Shown piece by piece: positions 1 through 8,976 of a stretch of 64,000 nucleotides of DNA. Each line of letters begins with the position of its first letter. The stretch's first letter is position 1. Where the stretch lies: assembly GCA_900541905.1 (NCBI GenBank), contig UQLQ01000008.1, forward strand, positions 8,942-72,941, read 5' to 3'. The stretch comes from an uncultured Oscillospiraceae bacterium. GTDB lineage: Bacteria > Bacillota > Clostridia > Oscillospirales > Acutalibacteraceae. Position numbers and translations under genes: made by a program. The notes under the pieces are model-generated. The model was not told the DNA's origin, did not search any database, and saw only the letters and a list, made by a program, of their open reading frames with translations.

Positions 1-14
1 ATGAAACACTCAAA

Positions 15-1079
15 TTATATCACGCCGCCTTCCTCGATGATAATATTACCTTTCACAACCAATTTATTTTGCGGCATTGAATAATCTGCTCCCGGAGGCG
101 TATAGTGGTTGGCAATCGCACCTGATTCCAACATATTCCTGCATAATTCAGCAACACGGAAAATACCCCCAATGTGCATCTGCGCAAAATAATCATCAAT
201 TACTTGCATACATATTTCTTTTGCCTGCTCAAACGAATACTTCTCTGCAGGTTTGATTTGAATCCGCAGCGGTATTTGTTGTAAAACTGCCGGTTTTACG
301 GTTACCGCTACATTTAATTCCCTTGCTTCATCAAATTGCTTTTGTAATTCTTCTATGACTTCATCGGACGGCACGCCGCCTCTGGTAGCCACATATACAG
401 AAACCGTCCCAACTCCATCATCTTTTGCAACTACGCCTGCGGAATAAACAGACGGATGTTTCATCGCCAATTCCCTGTAAAATGCAGCATTGGTTCCATT
501 GGAAATATTTGCGTAACTCTTTAATAACCGTGCACGAAATGCATTGTCATCTTCAGCGTCCATGCCGCCAATAAACGGCTCTGCATTTGTTACTGCCTTA
601 ATACCGGAAGGAGGCGTAATCATAATTTGAATGGTATTCTCAGCCGTATTTCCGTTACGGCCTCCTTCTTTCGCCTTTGCGTTTACAGTCACGCTCAATT
701 CATTTGCCTTTAAGGTTGCCTCTTCTGTTGTAACATATCGTACCGTATCTTCTTTATCTACAGCGCAAACAGTTCCAACGGGAATGGGCAAATCATAACT
801 CAGCGCACTGGTTCTGGAAAAAGTTAAACTTCCTACTGCCGCTTGAGACTCCTTTCTCACGAGTCCTCTTTGTGTGCCGTGCATCGTCAAATATTCTCCC
901 GTAGCTGTTTGAGGAAATACCTGACGCTTTAACCATTCTATGTTTGCAAATGAACTGTAAATTTCTCCCGCCAAAACTTGCATTCTTATTTCCAAATCAC
1001 TGTTTTTTTCTACTTCATAACCTGCTTGCTGTGCAAAGGTTTGTTTCATTCTTTCTAAAATTTCCTCATACGTCTCCAT
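15..1079 (-). CDS. Baseplate J-like protein
   Basis: Predicted baseplate wedge protein of a contractile-tail phage (gpJ / XkdT family), 354 aa. The N-terminus resembles the family's opening (METYEEILERMKQTF), and the middle has the typical pattern around GGMDAEDDNAFRARLLKSY, near residues 170-190, where gpJ proteins carry a conserved 'G.d.E.dd.lR.R' block. It starts directly after the gp25-like gene (positions 1079 and 1080), so the two are translationally coupled. It ends 14 bases from the window edge, and the minus strand continues with a possible TTG start at 13, so the operon goes on outside the window. Family assignment is fairly sure; that it forms part of a working baseplate is inference because tail tube and sheath genes are missing upstream. 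Confidence 0.85.
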   Translation of the reverse strand: METYEEILERMKQTFAQQAGYEVEKNSDLEIRMQVLAGEIYSSFANIEWLKRQVFPQTATGEYLTMHGTQRGLVRKESQAAVGSLTFSRTSALSYDLPIPVGTVCAVDKEDTVRYVTTEEATLKANELSVTVNAKAKEGGRNGNTAENTIQIMITPPSGIKAVTNAEPFIGGMDAEDDNAFRARLLKSYANISNGTNAAFYRELAMKHPSVYSAGVVAKDDGVGTVSVYVATRGGVPSDEVIEELQKQFDEARELNVAVTVKPAVLQQIPLRIQIKPAEKYSFEQAKEICMQVIDDYFAQMHIGGIFRVAELCRNMLESGAIANHYTPPGADYSMPQNKLVVKGNIIIEEGGVI

Positions 1080-1394
1080 TTACTCTCCTCCTTTCACTGA
1101 AAACTGTAAAGCATCGTCTCCGAATTCCGTTTCTACATAAACCGTAATTATTTTCTCTGCAATGACTACATCTTTTACCCTAACCTGCGGTATGAACTCC
1201 AGTGCTTCTTCAATGGTTTCCAATACCTTCTGTTCACATTTGGAATCGCTTGCAGCAATTTGGTACAATCTGCTGCCCAGCGTTCCGCAGTAAGGAAATT
1301 TACCTCTATGCGCTGTCATCTGTATCCAAACTCGCTGCAATAACTCCCGTCTGCCGCTGACTAAAATGGCAGATGTATCTCCGTTTTGTATCAA
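1080..1394 (-). CDS. gp25-like baseplate wedge protein
   Basis: 104-aa protein placed between a spike-like gene and the gpJ-like gene, the usual position of the GPW/gp25 lysozyme-like baseplate protein (XkdS-type). The fold is suggested by the pattern GTLGSRLYQI near residue 37, matching the family's 'R.G.G..L' loop, followed by an amphipathic helix and paired strands (RVKDVVIAEKIITVYVETE). The start is TTG with a GAGGGGGG ribosome site about 15 bases upstream; no better in-frame start is visible. The stop abuts the next gene with no spacer. Function rests on order and weak motif similarity rather than a strong signature. Confidence 0.7.
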   Translation of the reverse strand: MIQNGDTSAILVSGRRELLQRVWIQMTAHRGKFPYCGTLGSRLYQIAASDSKCEQKVLETIEEALEFIPQVRVKDVVIAEKIITVYVETEFGDDALQFSVKGGE

Positions 1395-1415
1395 ACTGTC
1401 TATGGAAATCCCCCC

Positions 1416-1760
1416 TCAAGTTGATTGCAGAGGAAATACCTGCCCATTTATGACAACATCTCCGTTATTTTTCAAGTGGATATATGCTCCGCCTGAAGAA
1501 CGCAGCATCAGTTCCCCTTCAGATAAATTGACAGGCTCGGAAATTGCCCCCGCACACAATACCGTATCCTCTTCTTCCAACAAAACTACCTTTGTTCCTT
1601 TGGGCGGTACATAAGTAATGCCAAACGGAGCCGCTAAGGGCACTGCACTGTATTGTCCCACAGCTTGTATTGAAAGACTGCCTGTATTACTAAGTACCTC
1701 CCCTACTTGTATCTGGGCGCTTGGTTGTTCCAAAGCACCTACTTTTTGTGAAATCCACAT
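1416..1760 (-). CDS. Phage spike / gpV-like baseplate assembly protein
   Basis: 114-aa beta-rich protein with a central OB-like stretch (GITYVPPKGTKVVLLEEED) and a C-terminal repeat of short strands (SSGGAYIHLKNNGDVVING) typical of the tip of gpV/Gp45-type spike proteins. It is shorter than classical gpV (about 200 aa) and has no visible needle or metal-binding HxH tip, so it may be a minimal hub-spike. It lies between the gpD-like hub gene and the gp25-like gene, as in other contractile-tail clusters. Confidence 0.7.
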   Translation of the reverse strand: MWISQKVGALEQPSAQIQVGEVLSNTGSLSIQAVGQYSAVPLAAPFGITYVPPKGTKVVLLEEEDTVLCAGAISEPVNLSEGELMLRSSGGAYIHLKNNGDVVINGQVFPLQST

Positions 1761-1782
1761 CGTATCAACTCATTTCTTATCA

Positions 1783-2706
1783 TTAAATATCTTCTTTTCT
1801 CAGCAAATATTCACAGCGTTCCCCGTTGCTATTCAACGTATAAGTCCAGCCTGCAATACTCAATTTATCAATGGTACCCAAAATCGCATCGGAAATAACA
1901 ACAGGCATTTTTAAAGAACCACAAATGCCTCCCGCACACACAACTGTTACTTCTACTGCTTTTCGTTTTGCACTGTCAATCATACGTGTTCCTCTATAAT
2001 TGTTGGAGACCACAAATCGTCTGCGCTGTACGCCCAATTTATGTGCTTGATTATCATGTACAACAGAAGTATATGCCTGTCCCAGTTTCGGCTGTACATA
2101 CAACTCACTGACTCGTTTATAAAATTTGTCACGATAAAGAATTGACAGATAGGGAATACACGATGCATTGCTATTGTCAAATACCAACTGCTCGTTTGGA
2201 ACCGCCCCGCTGCAATCAATATAATCGTCAGCCGTTACATAAGGAATCGTTCCAAAGCATCTGATACAAAACTCTTCAATGACTTGCCATTCACTCATTC
2301 CTTTGGTGATAGTCAGCTTTGTATCAAACGTTCCCCCATTGCCGATGAAGCCACAGAACCCATACGGTTCTACGTGGCGTTCATACAGTTGAGTCAAGGA
2401 AGGATAATGATATTCCTGTGGCATGGCTTCGTTATCCAAAAGCAATGCCGCCCTGCTGCGAGCAATTAATTTTAATACAGCACCACTTTTTGTTACCCCT
2501 ACCATCTGTTCATCTATGATTCCTGAAAATATTGGTTTTTCACCATTCCAAACACGTATGGTTGCTATCTTTGGCACTTGTTCCGTAAGCGGAAACACAA
2601 CTGTCATATCGTCGGCAGGAGCATCTTCATGCACATTGATTTGAACAGAAACAGGGGGCAATAATGCAACTTTTTTTCCGCTTACCGTATAGCAGCAATA
2701 GTTCAT
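1783..2706 (-). CDS. gpD / XkdQ-like tail hub protein
   Basis: 307-aa protein of the late-control gpD / XkdQ type, the hub that joins tail tube and spike in contractile phages. Visible are the N-terminal beta domain (VSVQINVHEDAPADDMTVVFPL), the second domain with the 'F.G.I.' strand (IFSGIIDEQ), and a long central insertion. The start was set at ATG 2706, which overlaps the stop of the LysM gene in an ATGA junction and has AGGTGA upstream; a longer open frame reads back into the LysM gene and is rejected. Near-overlapping packing with both neighbours indicates one operon. Confidence 0.75.
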   Translation of the reverse strand: MNYCCYTVSGKKVALLPPVSVQINVHEDAPADDMTVVFPLTEQVPKIATIRVWNGEKPIFSGIIDEQMVGVTKSGAVLKLIARSRAALLLDNEAMPQEYHYPSLTQLYERHVEPYGFCGFIGNGGTFDTKLTITKGMSEWQVIEEFCIRCFGTIPYVTADDYIDCSGAVPNEQLVFDNSNASCIPYLSILYRDKFYKRVSELYVQPKLGQAYTSVVHDNQAHKLGVQRRRFVVSNNYRGTRMIDSAKRKAVEVTVVCAGGICGSLKMPVVISDAILGTIDKLSIAGWTYTLNSNGERCEYLLRKEDI

Positions 2707-3233
2707 GGCAAAGTCACCTGCAAACCTTCTGTTAAATAACTGGGCCATACAATGTGAGGATTCAGCCGCAGCAATTCTTCTACCGTTGTATGTTCCTTTT
2801 GTGCAATGGTCCATAAATTTTCTCCATCTTCTTTCACCGTAACATGCATGCGAAACTGAGAGGTTTCAGGTACTGCAACAGAATTTCTGCTGTCTTCCCA
2901 GAATACAAACTGATAACGCAGAATATCCGGTCTTGTAACAGTCATATAAGAAAGAGAAACAGGCTTTGCAATCAATGCAGGAAAATTGGGCAATGATAGT
3001 AAACCGCTTTCTCCGCTTTCAAACAATGCTGCCAGCTTCTGATATGTTTGCATACAGCGTTTCCCCGAAAACTCGCCCTCTCCTTTAATAATTCGTTTCT
3101 GTTCTCCGTAATCCTGCATCACGGAACCATGGAAAGGAATCGACAATTCTTTCATATCTCTTGTAATAGAAATATTTAATGTTTCCGGATTTTTACTCCA
3201 TATAAAATCTTTGAATCTCATAAGAGACACCAC
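2703..3233 (-). CDS. LysM-domain phage tail protein (XkdP-like)
   Basis: 176-aa protein with an N-terminal domain typical of XkdP-type tail proteins and a C-terminal LysM motif (about residues 128-176: LWTIAQKEHTTVEELLRLNP, then a short strand). In complete contractile phages this gene follows the tape measure and contributes to the tail end. Here it follows a 42-codon ORF and the head-closure gene directly. The start may be GTG 3233 (GAGGTG 8 bases upstream, overlapping the previous stop) or ATG 3221. The family call is reasonably secure, but its partner proteins are absent from this window. Confidence 0.75.
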   Translation of the reverse strand: MVSLMRFKDFIWSKNPETLNISITRDMKELSIPFHGSVMQDYGEQKRIIKGEGEFSGKRCMQTYQKLAALFESGESGLLSLPNFPALIAKPVSLSYMTVTRPDILRYQFVFWEDSRNSVAVPETSQFRMHVTVKEDGENLWTIAQKEHTTVEELLRLNPHIVWPSYLTEGLQVTLP

Positions 3234-3361
3234 TAACCAATCACCTCTTCATCTAACTTATGTGCATATCTGCGATAATCCTGCTCCAATTGGTCAGAAA
3301 CAGATGAGACCGTGTTGGTATCAAAAATATCTGTTGATGTTTGATTCCATAATTCTTCCAT
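3233..3361 (-). CDS. Small hypothetical ORF at the missing-tail junction
   Basis: A 42-residue ORF starting MEELWNQTSTDIFDT and ending LDEEVIG, lying exactly where major tail protein, sheath and tape-measure genes would be expected. It is acidic and helical in its second half. The ATG at 3361 follows the head-closure gene by 13 bases, with GGAG as ribosome site, and the stop overlaps the LysM gene's GTG start, so it is likely translated. I do not recognise it. It could be a real small protein or the remnant of a deleted tail gene. Confidence 0.45.
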   Translation of the reverse strand: MEELWNQTSTDIFDTNTVSSVSDQLEQDYRRYAHKLDEEVIG

Positions 3362-3374
3362 AACGATTCTCCTT

Positions 3375-3716
3375 CTACGATGCTACAACCTTTTGCAGTA
3401 CCGCACAAACGTAGATTGGCTCATTTTGCAAATAGACTGCCCTGGATTTTGTAACCCAATATAGGACGTCATCCTGTTCCAGTTTAGTTTCCTCCAATTC
3501 CCTGTCAATGCGATATTCGGCCGGACCAAGATACAAGTAACCGCCGTCGTCCGTATGGTCAAAAGGAATGCCCAGCTCATTGGAAGAAGGTAAGTGTTGA
3601 AAAGACAACGGGCGAATAAATCCTTTTACTTGATATTCCTTTTTATATTTTGGGTACACCGTAATCTCGTTTCCGTATTTTTGAAACATAGTTTTTAAAT
3701 ACGCACTTTTTTTCAT
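3375..3716 (-). CDS. Head-closure / head-tail joining protein
   Basis: 113-aa protein following the connector gene, in the position of gp16/XkdH-type head-closure proteins. It is a compact beta-rich protein: VKGFIRPLSFQHL, then a mid-chain GGYLYLGP turn and the strand pair DVLYWVTKSRAVYL. The start was chosen at ATG 3716, which overlaps the preceding stop in ATGA and has GGGAGATG upstream; the frame extends five codons further but then runs deep into the neighbour. Assignment rests mainly on gene order and size. Confidence 0.6.
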   Translation of the reverse strand: MKKSAYLKTMFQKYGNEITVYPKYKKEYQVKGFIRPLSFQHLPSSNELGIPFDHTDDGGYLYLGPAEYRIDRELEETKLEQDDVLYWVTKSRAVYLQNEPIYVCAVLQKVVAS

Positions 3717-4069
3717 ACTTTCATCTCCCAAAAACCAAAATCCGGGTCTTTCAGTAACGGAGCGGCATGGCTGCGTGCCTCAAGCCAAAATTCTTTTGCC
3801 CATTCCACACTTTTGCTGTTGTGAGAAATACGCACATCTCCTGCGGTAAAATCGGCTTCACTTGCTGCATTTTGATGCAATGTATATTGGTAAAATGCCA
3901 ATGCAGCGGCAGCGGCACAAACCAAATCTCCAACACAAGAAGCATCTTTCTGTTTTTTTCTTTGTGATTCCAGCAAAACATAAGCGTCACCGCAAAGATC
4001 CTGCCATTGTTCTGCTTCCTCCACTGTCAGTCCTGCAAGCCTTGCGAACCTTCTCAATACTTCTTCCAT
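3713..4069 (-). CDS. Head-tail connector (gp6-like)
   Basis: 118-aa mostly helical protein resembling the gp6/XkdG-neighbour connector family. The pattern 'aaaaLAFYQYTLHQNA....FTAGDVRIS' around residues 52-80 matches the conserved 'AAA..RY.L......FSAGDVSVS' block of these adaptor-ring proteins, which sit beneath the portal and receive the tail. It lies 12 bases after the major capsid gene and overlaps the head-closure gene by 4 bases. Good family match for such a short protein. Confidence 0.7.
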   Translation of the reverse strand: MEEVLRRFARLAGLTVEEAEQWQDLCGDAYVLLESQRKKQKDASCVGDLVCAAAAALAFYQYTLHQNAASEADFTAGDVRISHNSKSVEWAKEFWLEARSHAAPLLKDPDFGFWEMKV

Positions 4070-4081
4070 AACAAAACCTAA

Positions 4082-5092
4082 TTAAGCAGTATAAGAAGCT
4101 GCTTTTGCAGCACCCGTAAAGATTTTTGCAAAACCTGCAATGGTACTGATGGTTGCACGTTCCAATTGACGGTCAATCAGTTTATCATAATCTGTGATAA
4201 CATCACCTGCTTGTACCATTTCCAATGCACAATTTTTATCAAGACCAATGATGGTTTTGTCTTTCAAAGACGGAACATGAAGCAAATTCGCTCCCAAAGG
4301 TGTGACAAGTTTGCCTGTACCTTGAAAATTCAAACCTGCTGTTGCATCTTTAAATTCGTCAATATTTAATAAATCCTGCATGGTTACAGTCGATGCTAAC
4401 ATGGTGTTTAGTTCATATGGAGCCAATTCACCCCAAAGTTTTACAATATCCGTATAAGTAGGTTTTGCAGATAAAGAGGTAGGTGTTAGCGCATTGTCGT
4501 TTCCGTCACCGTTCAGCAAGACATCTACTGCGTCTTTCAATTGTGCTCTTGCAATATACGCGCCAATTTGACGTAATGTCACCGTAAATAAGTCTAATTT
4601 CTGGAAACGCAACGCCTCATAGGAGGACACCAGCATTCTGCCTCTTTTATGAAGTTTTACCAGATTATCTTGTGTTCTGACTACGGTTTGAGGGATTTGG
4701 GCACCTTCCGCCACAGGTTTTAACTCTTTGTCATCTTCACTGGGAGATGCTGTAATGGTTCTGTAATCCATGGACTGGATTGTAGTCGTGGTAGCCACAA
4801 TAGAAGGTAGTAAATTTGCATACTCCATACCTTGCTTTACCGCACGTGTTACATATTCGGGAAACAATGCAGCACTATCACTGGTTTGGAAAAATTTTTC
4901 TACCGCATCGGAACTTCTGCCCCCTACTTTAATGTCAAAACGTTTTAATTGACGCTGATAAGCATCCAAACCTTCCAATTCTGTCCCTTCATAGTTTTTG
5001 GAACAGTCCAGTTCTTCCAATACTTGTGTAAAACTTTTATTGCCGGAATTGTACATTCCTTTTTCCAATTTTAAATTATCATAAAAAGCCAT
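4082..5092 (-). CDS. Phage major capsid protein (HK97-fold)
   Basis: 336-aa major head protein. It has the layout of HK97-fold coats: an N-arm (about 1-60), then an E-loop and P-domain region with PSIVATTTTIQSMDYRTIT and KLHKRGRMLVSSYEALRFQ (about 125-175), and an A-domain toward the C-terminus. The start was moved to ATG 5092 because GGAAAGGAAG lies 7 bases upstream; the open frame extends six codons further without a ribosome site. It sits between the decoration and connector genes, as expected. No long N-terminal scaffold region is seen, so scaffolding may come from the separate protease. Confidence 0.85.
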   Translation of the reverse strand: MAFYDNLKLEKGMYNSGNKSFTQVLEELDCSKNYEGTELEGLDAYQRQLKRFDIKVGGRSSDAVEKFFQTSDSAALFPEYVTRAVKQGMEYANLLPSIVATTTTIQSMDYRTITASPSEDDKELKPVAEGAQIPQTVVRTQDNLVKLHKRGRMLVSSYEALRFQKLDLFTVTLRQIGAYIARAQLKDAVDVLLNGDGNDNALTPTSLSAKPTYTDIVKLWGELAPYELNTMLASTVTMQDLLNIDEFKDATAGLNFQGTGKLVTPLGANLLHVPSLKDKTIIGLDKNCALEMVQAGDVITDYDKLIDRQLERATISTIAGFAKIFTGAAKAASYTA

Positions 5093-5110
5093 TTGATTCT
5101 TCCTTTCCAA

Positions 5111-5452
5111 TTAAAGAATAATACCGCAGGTAGAAGATTCACTGTCTACATCTACTACCAGACATTCTTTGCCTGTTTCAGATACTTCCGCCTTATCGGA
5201 AGTAGCACCAAGTTTTAAGATTCCAACCTTCATACCGGAACCTGTGTATGGCAATCCGCCATAATAACCCTGTAACTGTACTGCCGCAAAACCGTTTCTG
5301 ACGTTGAGCGCAATACCACAAAAAGCTTCTTTGGCGGTACATAAACCGACTTTGCCATTGCCTGTTATTTTTACAGGGGAGCCTGCTTTTACACTGTCTT
5401 CCGCTTCAAATGTAGTTACGCTTTCACCGTAACCGTTTAATGATACTTTCAT
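5111..5452 (-). CDS. Capsid decoration-like protein (DUF2190-type)
   Basis: 113-aa beta-rich protein between protease and major capsid genes, the normal place of head decoration proteins. The pattern 'FEAEDSVKAGSPVKITGNGKV' followed by 'FCGIALNVRNGFAAVQL' matches the small DUF2190-like family, in which an initial beta barrel is followed by a 'G.a......G....v...G' repeat. It probably binds the capsid exterior as trimers. The ribosome site is GGAG before ATG 5452. Confidence 0.7.
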   Translation of the reverse strand: MKVSLNGYGESVTTFEAEDSVKAGSPVKITGNGKVGLCTAKEAFCGIALNVRNGFAAVQLQGYYGGLPYTGSGMKVGILKLGATSDKAEVSETGKECLVVDVDSESSTCGIIL

Positions 5453-5464
5453 ATATTCAACTCC

Positions 5465-6454
5465 TTAAATTTTAAATGCCTGATTTGTGCTGTTTTTCTT
5501 GTATTCTGTTCCTTTTGCCACAGCCAACTGCGGAGAAAGCGGAATCACTTCTTCCGCTTTTGTACGAAATGCCTTCTCAAAGACTTTTAAATCTTCTAAA
5601 CTCATACCTTCTGTCACACGCTTCATCACCTCAGAAGAAATTTGAGGCTGTGCCAAACCGCAAAGCTTAACTACATTGCGGCTTACCTCTTCTCTGTATG
5701 CTTTTCCGCATGCCGCATATTCTTCCATTTGTTCCAGATGTCTGAGCATTTTTCTGATTTCTTCTTCGGAAAGGAATAACCCCTCTTGAGTCTCTTTCAT
5801 TTTTTGAATGATTTGTTCCACAGTCATTCCCCCTTTCGTCTTTGCAAACATCTTTATGACTCCCGCCTCTCGCTGAGCAGGTACTGCCACAAAAGACCAT
5901 TCATATGCGTCTGTGGGCTGATTCAAAACAATGTGGCAGACTTCTTTTGCTCCGTTTTTTTCATACTGTTTTCCCTGTTTATGGTTACATGGTGCGAATG
6001 ATTGGTTCGCACCGCAAACAGAACAAATTCTCTCTGCAACAGCACAACCTACGCTTACCTCTTTTTTCATACCACTTTCAATTTCCATAATCAAATCTGT
6101 GTTTTTTTCACATCGCGGCAAGTATGCTTTTGCTACCAAACGAGTATACGGTTCTCCAAAGGAAGTCCTTTTTCCTTCCATAGTTTCCATTGCTGTATCA
6201 TAAATACGCGCCGCTTGATTACCTGTTTTCATATTGTGGTCAAAAATGCCTGTTTTTCCTAAAAACAACTGGCTTAACGTATGTAATGCTTCCACACTGA
6301 ACCGTTCAAAATCGCGGTCGATTTCGTTGTCACAAAGCACCACGGAAAACGTATATACTTCCTGTTCCGTAAATGGTCTGCGTGTATATTGATTGATGCA
6401 TTCCAAATCGTGCGTCATATCTGTTTGCATATGTTTGATAATAGCTCCGTTCAC
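5465..6454 (-). CDS. Phage prohead protease-like protein
   Basis: 329-aa protein between portal and decoration genes. The N-terminal two thirds resemble HK97-type prohead proteases: an early 'DNEIDRDFERFS' strand-loop, a candidate catalytic His in GIFDHNMKTG, a candidate Ser in KKEVSVGCAVAE, and the closing signature 'EWSFVAVPAQREAGV'. A Cys/His cluster (CSVCGANQSFAPCNH) inserted before the last strand looks like a small zinc site and is unusual. The C-terminal third is helical and may act as scaffold. The start is GTG 6454, overlapping the portal stop as GTGA, with AAAGGAGGG 6 bases upstream; a longer frame overlapping the portal gene is rejected. Confidence 0.7.
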   Translation of the reverse strand: MNGAIIKHMQTDMTHDLECINQYTRRPFTEQEVYTFSVVLCDNEIDRDFERFSVEALHTLSQLFLGKTGIFDHNMKTGNQAARIYDTAMETMEGKRTSFGEPYTRLVAKAYLPRCEKNTDLIMEIESGMKKEVSVGCAVAERICSVCGANQSFAPCNHKQGKQYEKNGAKEVCHIVLNQPTDAYEWSFVAVPAQREAGVIKMFAKTKGGMTVEQIIQKMKETQEGLFLSEEEIRKMLRHLEQMEEYAACGKAYREEVSRNVVKLCGLAQPQISSEVMKRVTEGMSLEDLKVFEKAFRTKAEEVIPLSPQLAVAKGTEYKKNSTNQAFKI

Positions 6455-7680
6455 TGTTTTCCCTCCTTTTCCTTTGCTGTTTCCCATTCCAGTTTTTCTG
6501 CCTGCGCGTGTTTTAACCTGGCGTCGGCTTCCTCTACACGGTCTTGCATGGTAATGGTATCCCATACAATTTCAAAAGAGGTATCATAACCGTGCAGTGT
6601 AAGCCAAAGGGAACATATTTTTTCAATAGAAGGGTTCAGCAGCATACGGTAAGCTTCCATTTCTTTTGTTAAAACATCCGCCTGCTGGCTGGACATTCTT
6701 TCGGTCGAGGACCACGACAATCCTAAAATAAACGGGGGTAATCCAAGCCTTGTAATAATCTGCTCCATCATCTGACGTACAGGTACTTCACTATCTAAAA
6801 TCTGGTTGTCCGCACCAATGACCTTAATCCCTACATCACCCACTGCCACAAAATCACTGATATCCCCGCTACGCATAGCACGACTCCATTCTGTAGCAAT
6901 TTGCTGTGCACGTTCTTTTGCATACGCGCGGTCCATAGGGTCATTGGTCGGTTTATAGGTAACTGCAAATCTGACATTACCGACCCTGTCCCAATTCATA
7001 CCAATGGATTTATAAATTTTTAGAAGTACCTCACTGACAAACGGCAGCCCTCTTAAAATGGAAACGCCATGTGCACTGCCGTGAGGCGGATTGAGTGCTG
7101 TCATTAAAATCAAATCCGGATATGGAATCGGCTTTCTTTCTCCAAAGTTATCTTTTACATAAATATCCACGGATAACGTTTTATCGTCATGCATCAAATC
7201 AATGTTGTCTAAATCAGCTACATACAATGCGCCAATATCATCGCCCCCTATGGTAGGAACTATCTCGGCAACTGCTGTACCATAGGTAAGTAGCTGGTCA
7301 AAATAACAGCTGATAAAACTGTAAATACCTTGTTGATACGTATTCACCTTTACATGATCCAGAAAAGAATGCAGTTCCTTTTCTGCCTGTTTATCTTCGC
7401 ATTCTATAGTAAAATTTCCAATAATACGAAGTAATTTATGAATAGCAGAATCAATAATCGGCACCGCACCTCTTAATGCAGTATAAAGCTGTCGCTCTGC
7501 AGCGATATTATTCTCACAACATTGCCATACAAAATAATCTTGTTTACCCACAGTTTGAACTGCCATGGTAGCGTCAACTGTCTTACTTTCTAAAGCTTGT
7601 TCTTTTTTCTTCTTTTTCCCCTCTTGTCCTTGTTTTCTCATGAAATTCAATGAAAAAATCCCTTCTTTTTTCTCTATCAT
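6451..7680 (-). CDS. Phage portal protein
   Basis: 409-aa portal subunit, forming the ring at one capsid vertex through which DNA passes. The order terminase-portal-protease and several family features support this: TAVAEIVPTIGGDD in the wing, NWDRVGNVRFAVTYKP, and a C-terminal stretch LGLPPFILGLSWSSTERMSSQ typical of Gram-positive siphovirus and PBSX-type portals. The N-terminus carries a lysine run (KKKKKE) and is poorly conserved. ATG 7680 has no good ribosome site; TTG 7650, nine bases after AAGAAGGG, is an equally plausible start. Confidence 0.85.
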   Translation of the reverse strand: MIEKKEGIFSLNFMRKQGQEGKKKKKEQALESKTVDATMAVQTVGKQDYFVWQCCENNIAAERQLYTALRGAVPIIDSAIHKLLRIIGNFTIECEDKQAEKELHSFLDHVKVNTYQQGIYSFISCYFDQLLTYGTAVAEIVPTIGGDDIGALYVADLDNIDLMHDDKTLSVDIYVKDNFGERKPIPYPDLILMTALNPPHGSAHGVSILRGLPFVSEVLLKIYKSIGMNWDRVGNVRFAVTYKPTNDPMDRAYAKERAQQIATEWSRAMRSGDISDFVAVGDVGIKVIGADNQILDSEVPVRQMMEQIITRLGLPPFILGLSWSSTERMSSQQADVLTKEMEAYRMLLNPSIEKICSLWLTLHGYDTSFEIVWDTITMQDRVEEADARLKHAQAEKLEWETAKEKEGKQ

Positions 7681-7725
7681 CTGTTGTTGGTATTTTCTAT
7701 GTCGGCTGCGCTGTACTGAAATAAA

Positions 7726-8976
7726 TCAACAGCGCTGCGCTGCCATAACAAAAAAATCGTCGTTTCTTTCTGATAAAACAGTAGAAACAAAATAGCGAAT
7801 GTCATCCATAGCATGGTCATTTTCCTTAATTGGCATATCTTTGTGCATGGAATCGTTCCAGCGGTATAAACCAAATTCGCGAATCGTATCCGTACAAGTA
7901 TTGCAAATTCGGATATCCCCTTGTTTTAACGCAACACTTACTGCACGGATACCATCTACCACGTCATTTTTTGCGGGAAGAACCAAATATGCTCCATGAC
8001 GCTGAATGACCGCAATAAAGCTGGCGGCAGATGGGTCTACCACAATTTTGGTAACCGGACGACCTGCGATTAAATCTACCAATCCTTCATAATGTTCTTC
8101 ATCCGTTCGGGATGTCCCTGTCAAACGGGAATGATAGTAATATTCTTCCAGACGATACCAAATCCCTTGTTGTTTTCCCCACAAACCAAAGGAGGAAGGA
8201 TTAACCGTTCCGTAATCGCAGGATACCACATATTCCTCAAACGCCCCTTTTGGTGTATCGCAAAATCTATCTTGAGTCATAAAAGGATAAATAAGTCCTT
8301 GTACTGCTACCCATTTTCCCAAAACAAAGCGTTCATAAAACGCACCTGAATATAAAGAATGATAGCGCTTACGCACTTTTGGGGACAAAGACGGGTTATC
8401 TTCCATCGTAAAATGTAAATATAACGCCTGTTTTTGTTTGGCCTTTAAAATCCATTCCTGATAAAACCAATGCTGAGGATGCTCCGGATTACAGTTGAAC
8501 CAAAACTTTGCCTCTTCTACAGAGCATCTTGCCAAAGCCTGCTCCACAAAAGAGCGCGGCATCAAGGCAACTTCATCAAACATAACGCCCGCTAACGTGA
8601 TGCCTTGTATCATTGCTGCCGAACCTTCATCTTTACCGCCAAACAAATAGAATCGATTTTTTCGTCCTTGAAAGATTACACTCAAACAATTTTCAGAATA
8701 ATGAATGTGACATTGAAAACCCAACTCCTTCAAAATCGGTAAAACAGGGGTGATTAAATTGCGCCTTATCGAGCGTATAGTTTTACCGCAGAAGGCAAAC
8801 GATTGATTTTGAAATTGATAAAAAGCCCAGAGGAAAAACGAAATACTCATACATAGAGTTTTTCCACTTCTGACCGCACCGTCACAAATAACAGCTGTGT
8901 AAGAGGCGTATGGACTGCCTTGATACCACCAACTTAATGCCTGCAGCTGTTTTTTTGAGAATGATTGAAATCTCAA
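7726..8976 (-). CDS. Phage terminase large subunit
   Basis: 416-aa packaging motor. The ATPase domain has a Walker A (GAVRSGKTLCMS, about residues 33-44) and a Walker B with catalytic acid (GVMFDEVALMPRSF, about 130-143). The C-terminal nuclease domain shows conserved acids (VVSCDYGTVNPSSFG; KIVVDPSAASF; DDIRYFVST). This is the PBSX/XtmB-type terminase found in Gram-positive prophages. It starts at TTG 8976 immediately after the small-subunit stop, with AGGAGG upstream, so the subunits are co-translated. The motifs look intact, so there is no sign of decay. Confidence 0.92.
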   Translation of the reverse strand: MRFQSFSKKQLQALSWWYQGSPYASYTAVICDGAVRSGKTLCMSISFFLWAFYQFQNQSFAFCGKTIRSIRRNLITPVLPILKELGFQCHIHYSENCLSVIFQGRKNRFYLFGGKDEGSAAMIQGITLAGVMFDEVALMPRSFVEQALARCSVEEAKFWFNCNPEHPQHWFYQEWILKAKQKQALYLHFTMEDNPSLSPKVRKRYHSLYSGAFYERFVLGKWVAVQGLIYPFMTQDRFCDTPKGAFEEYVVSCDYGTVNPSSFGLWGKQQGIWYRLEEYYYHSRLTGTSRTDEEHYEGLVDLIAGRPVTKIVVDPSAASFIAVIQRHGAYLVLPAKNDVVDGIRAVSVALKQGDIRICNTCTDTIREFGLYRWNDSMHKDMPIKENDHAMDDIRYFVSTVLSERNDDFFVMAAQRC

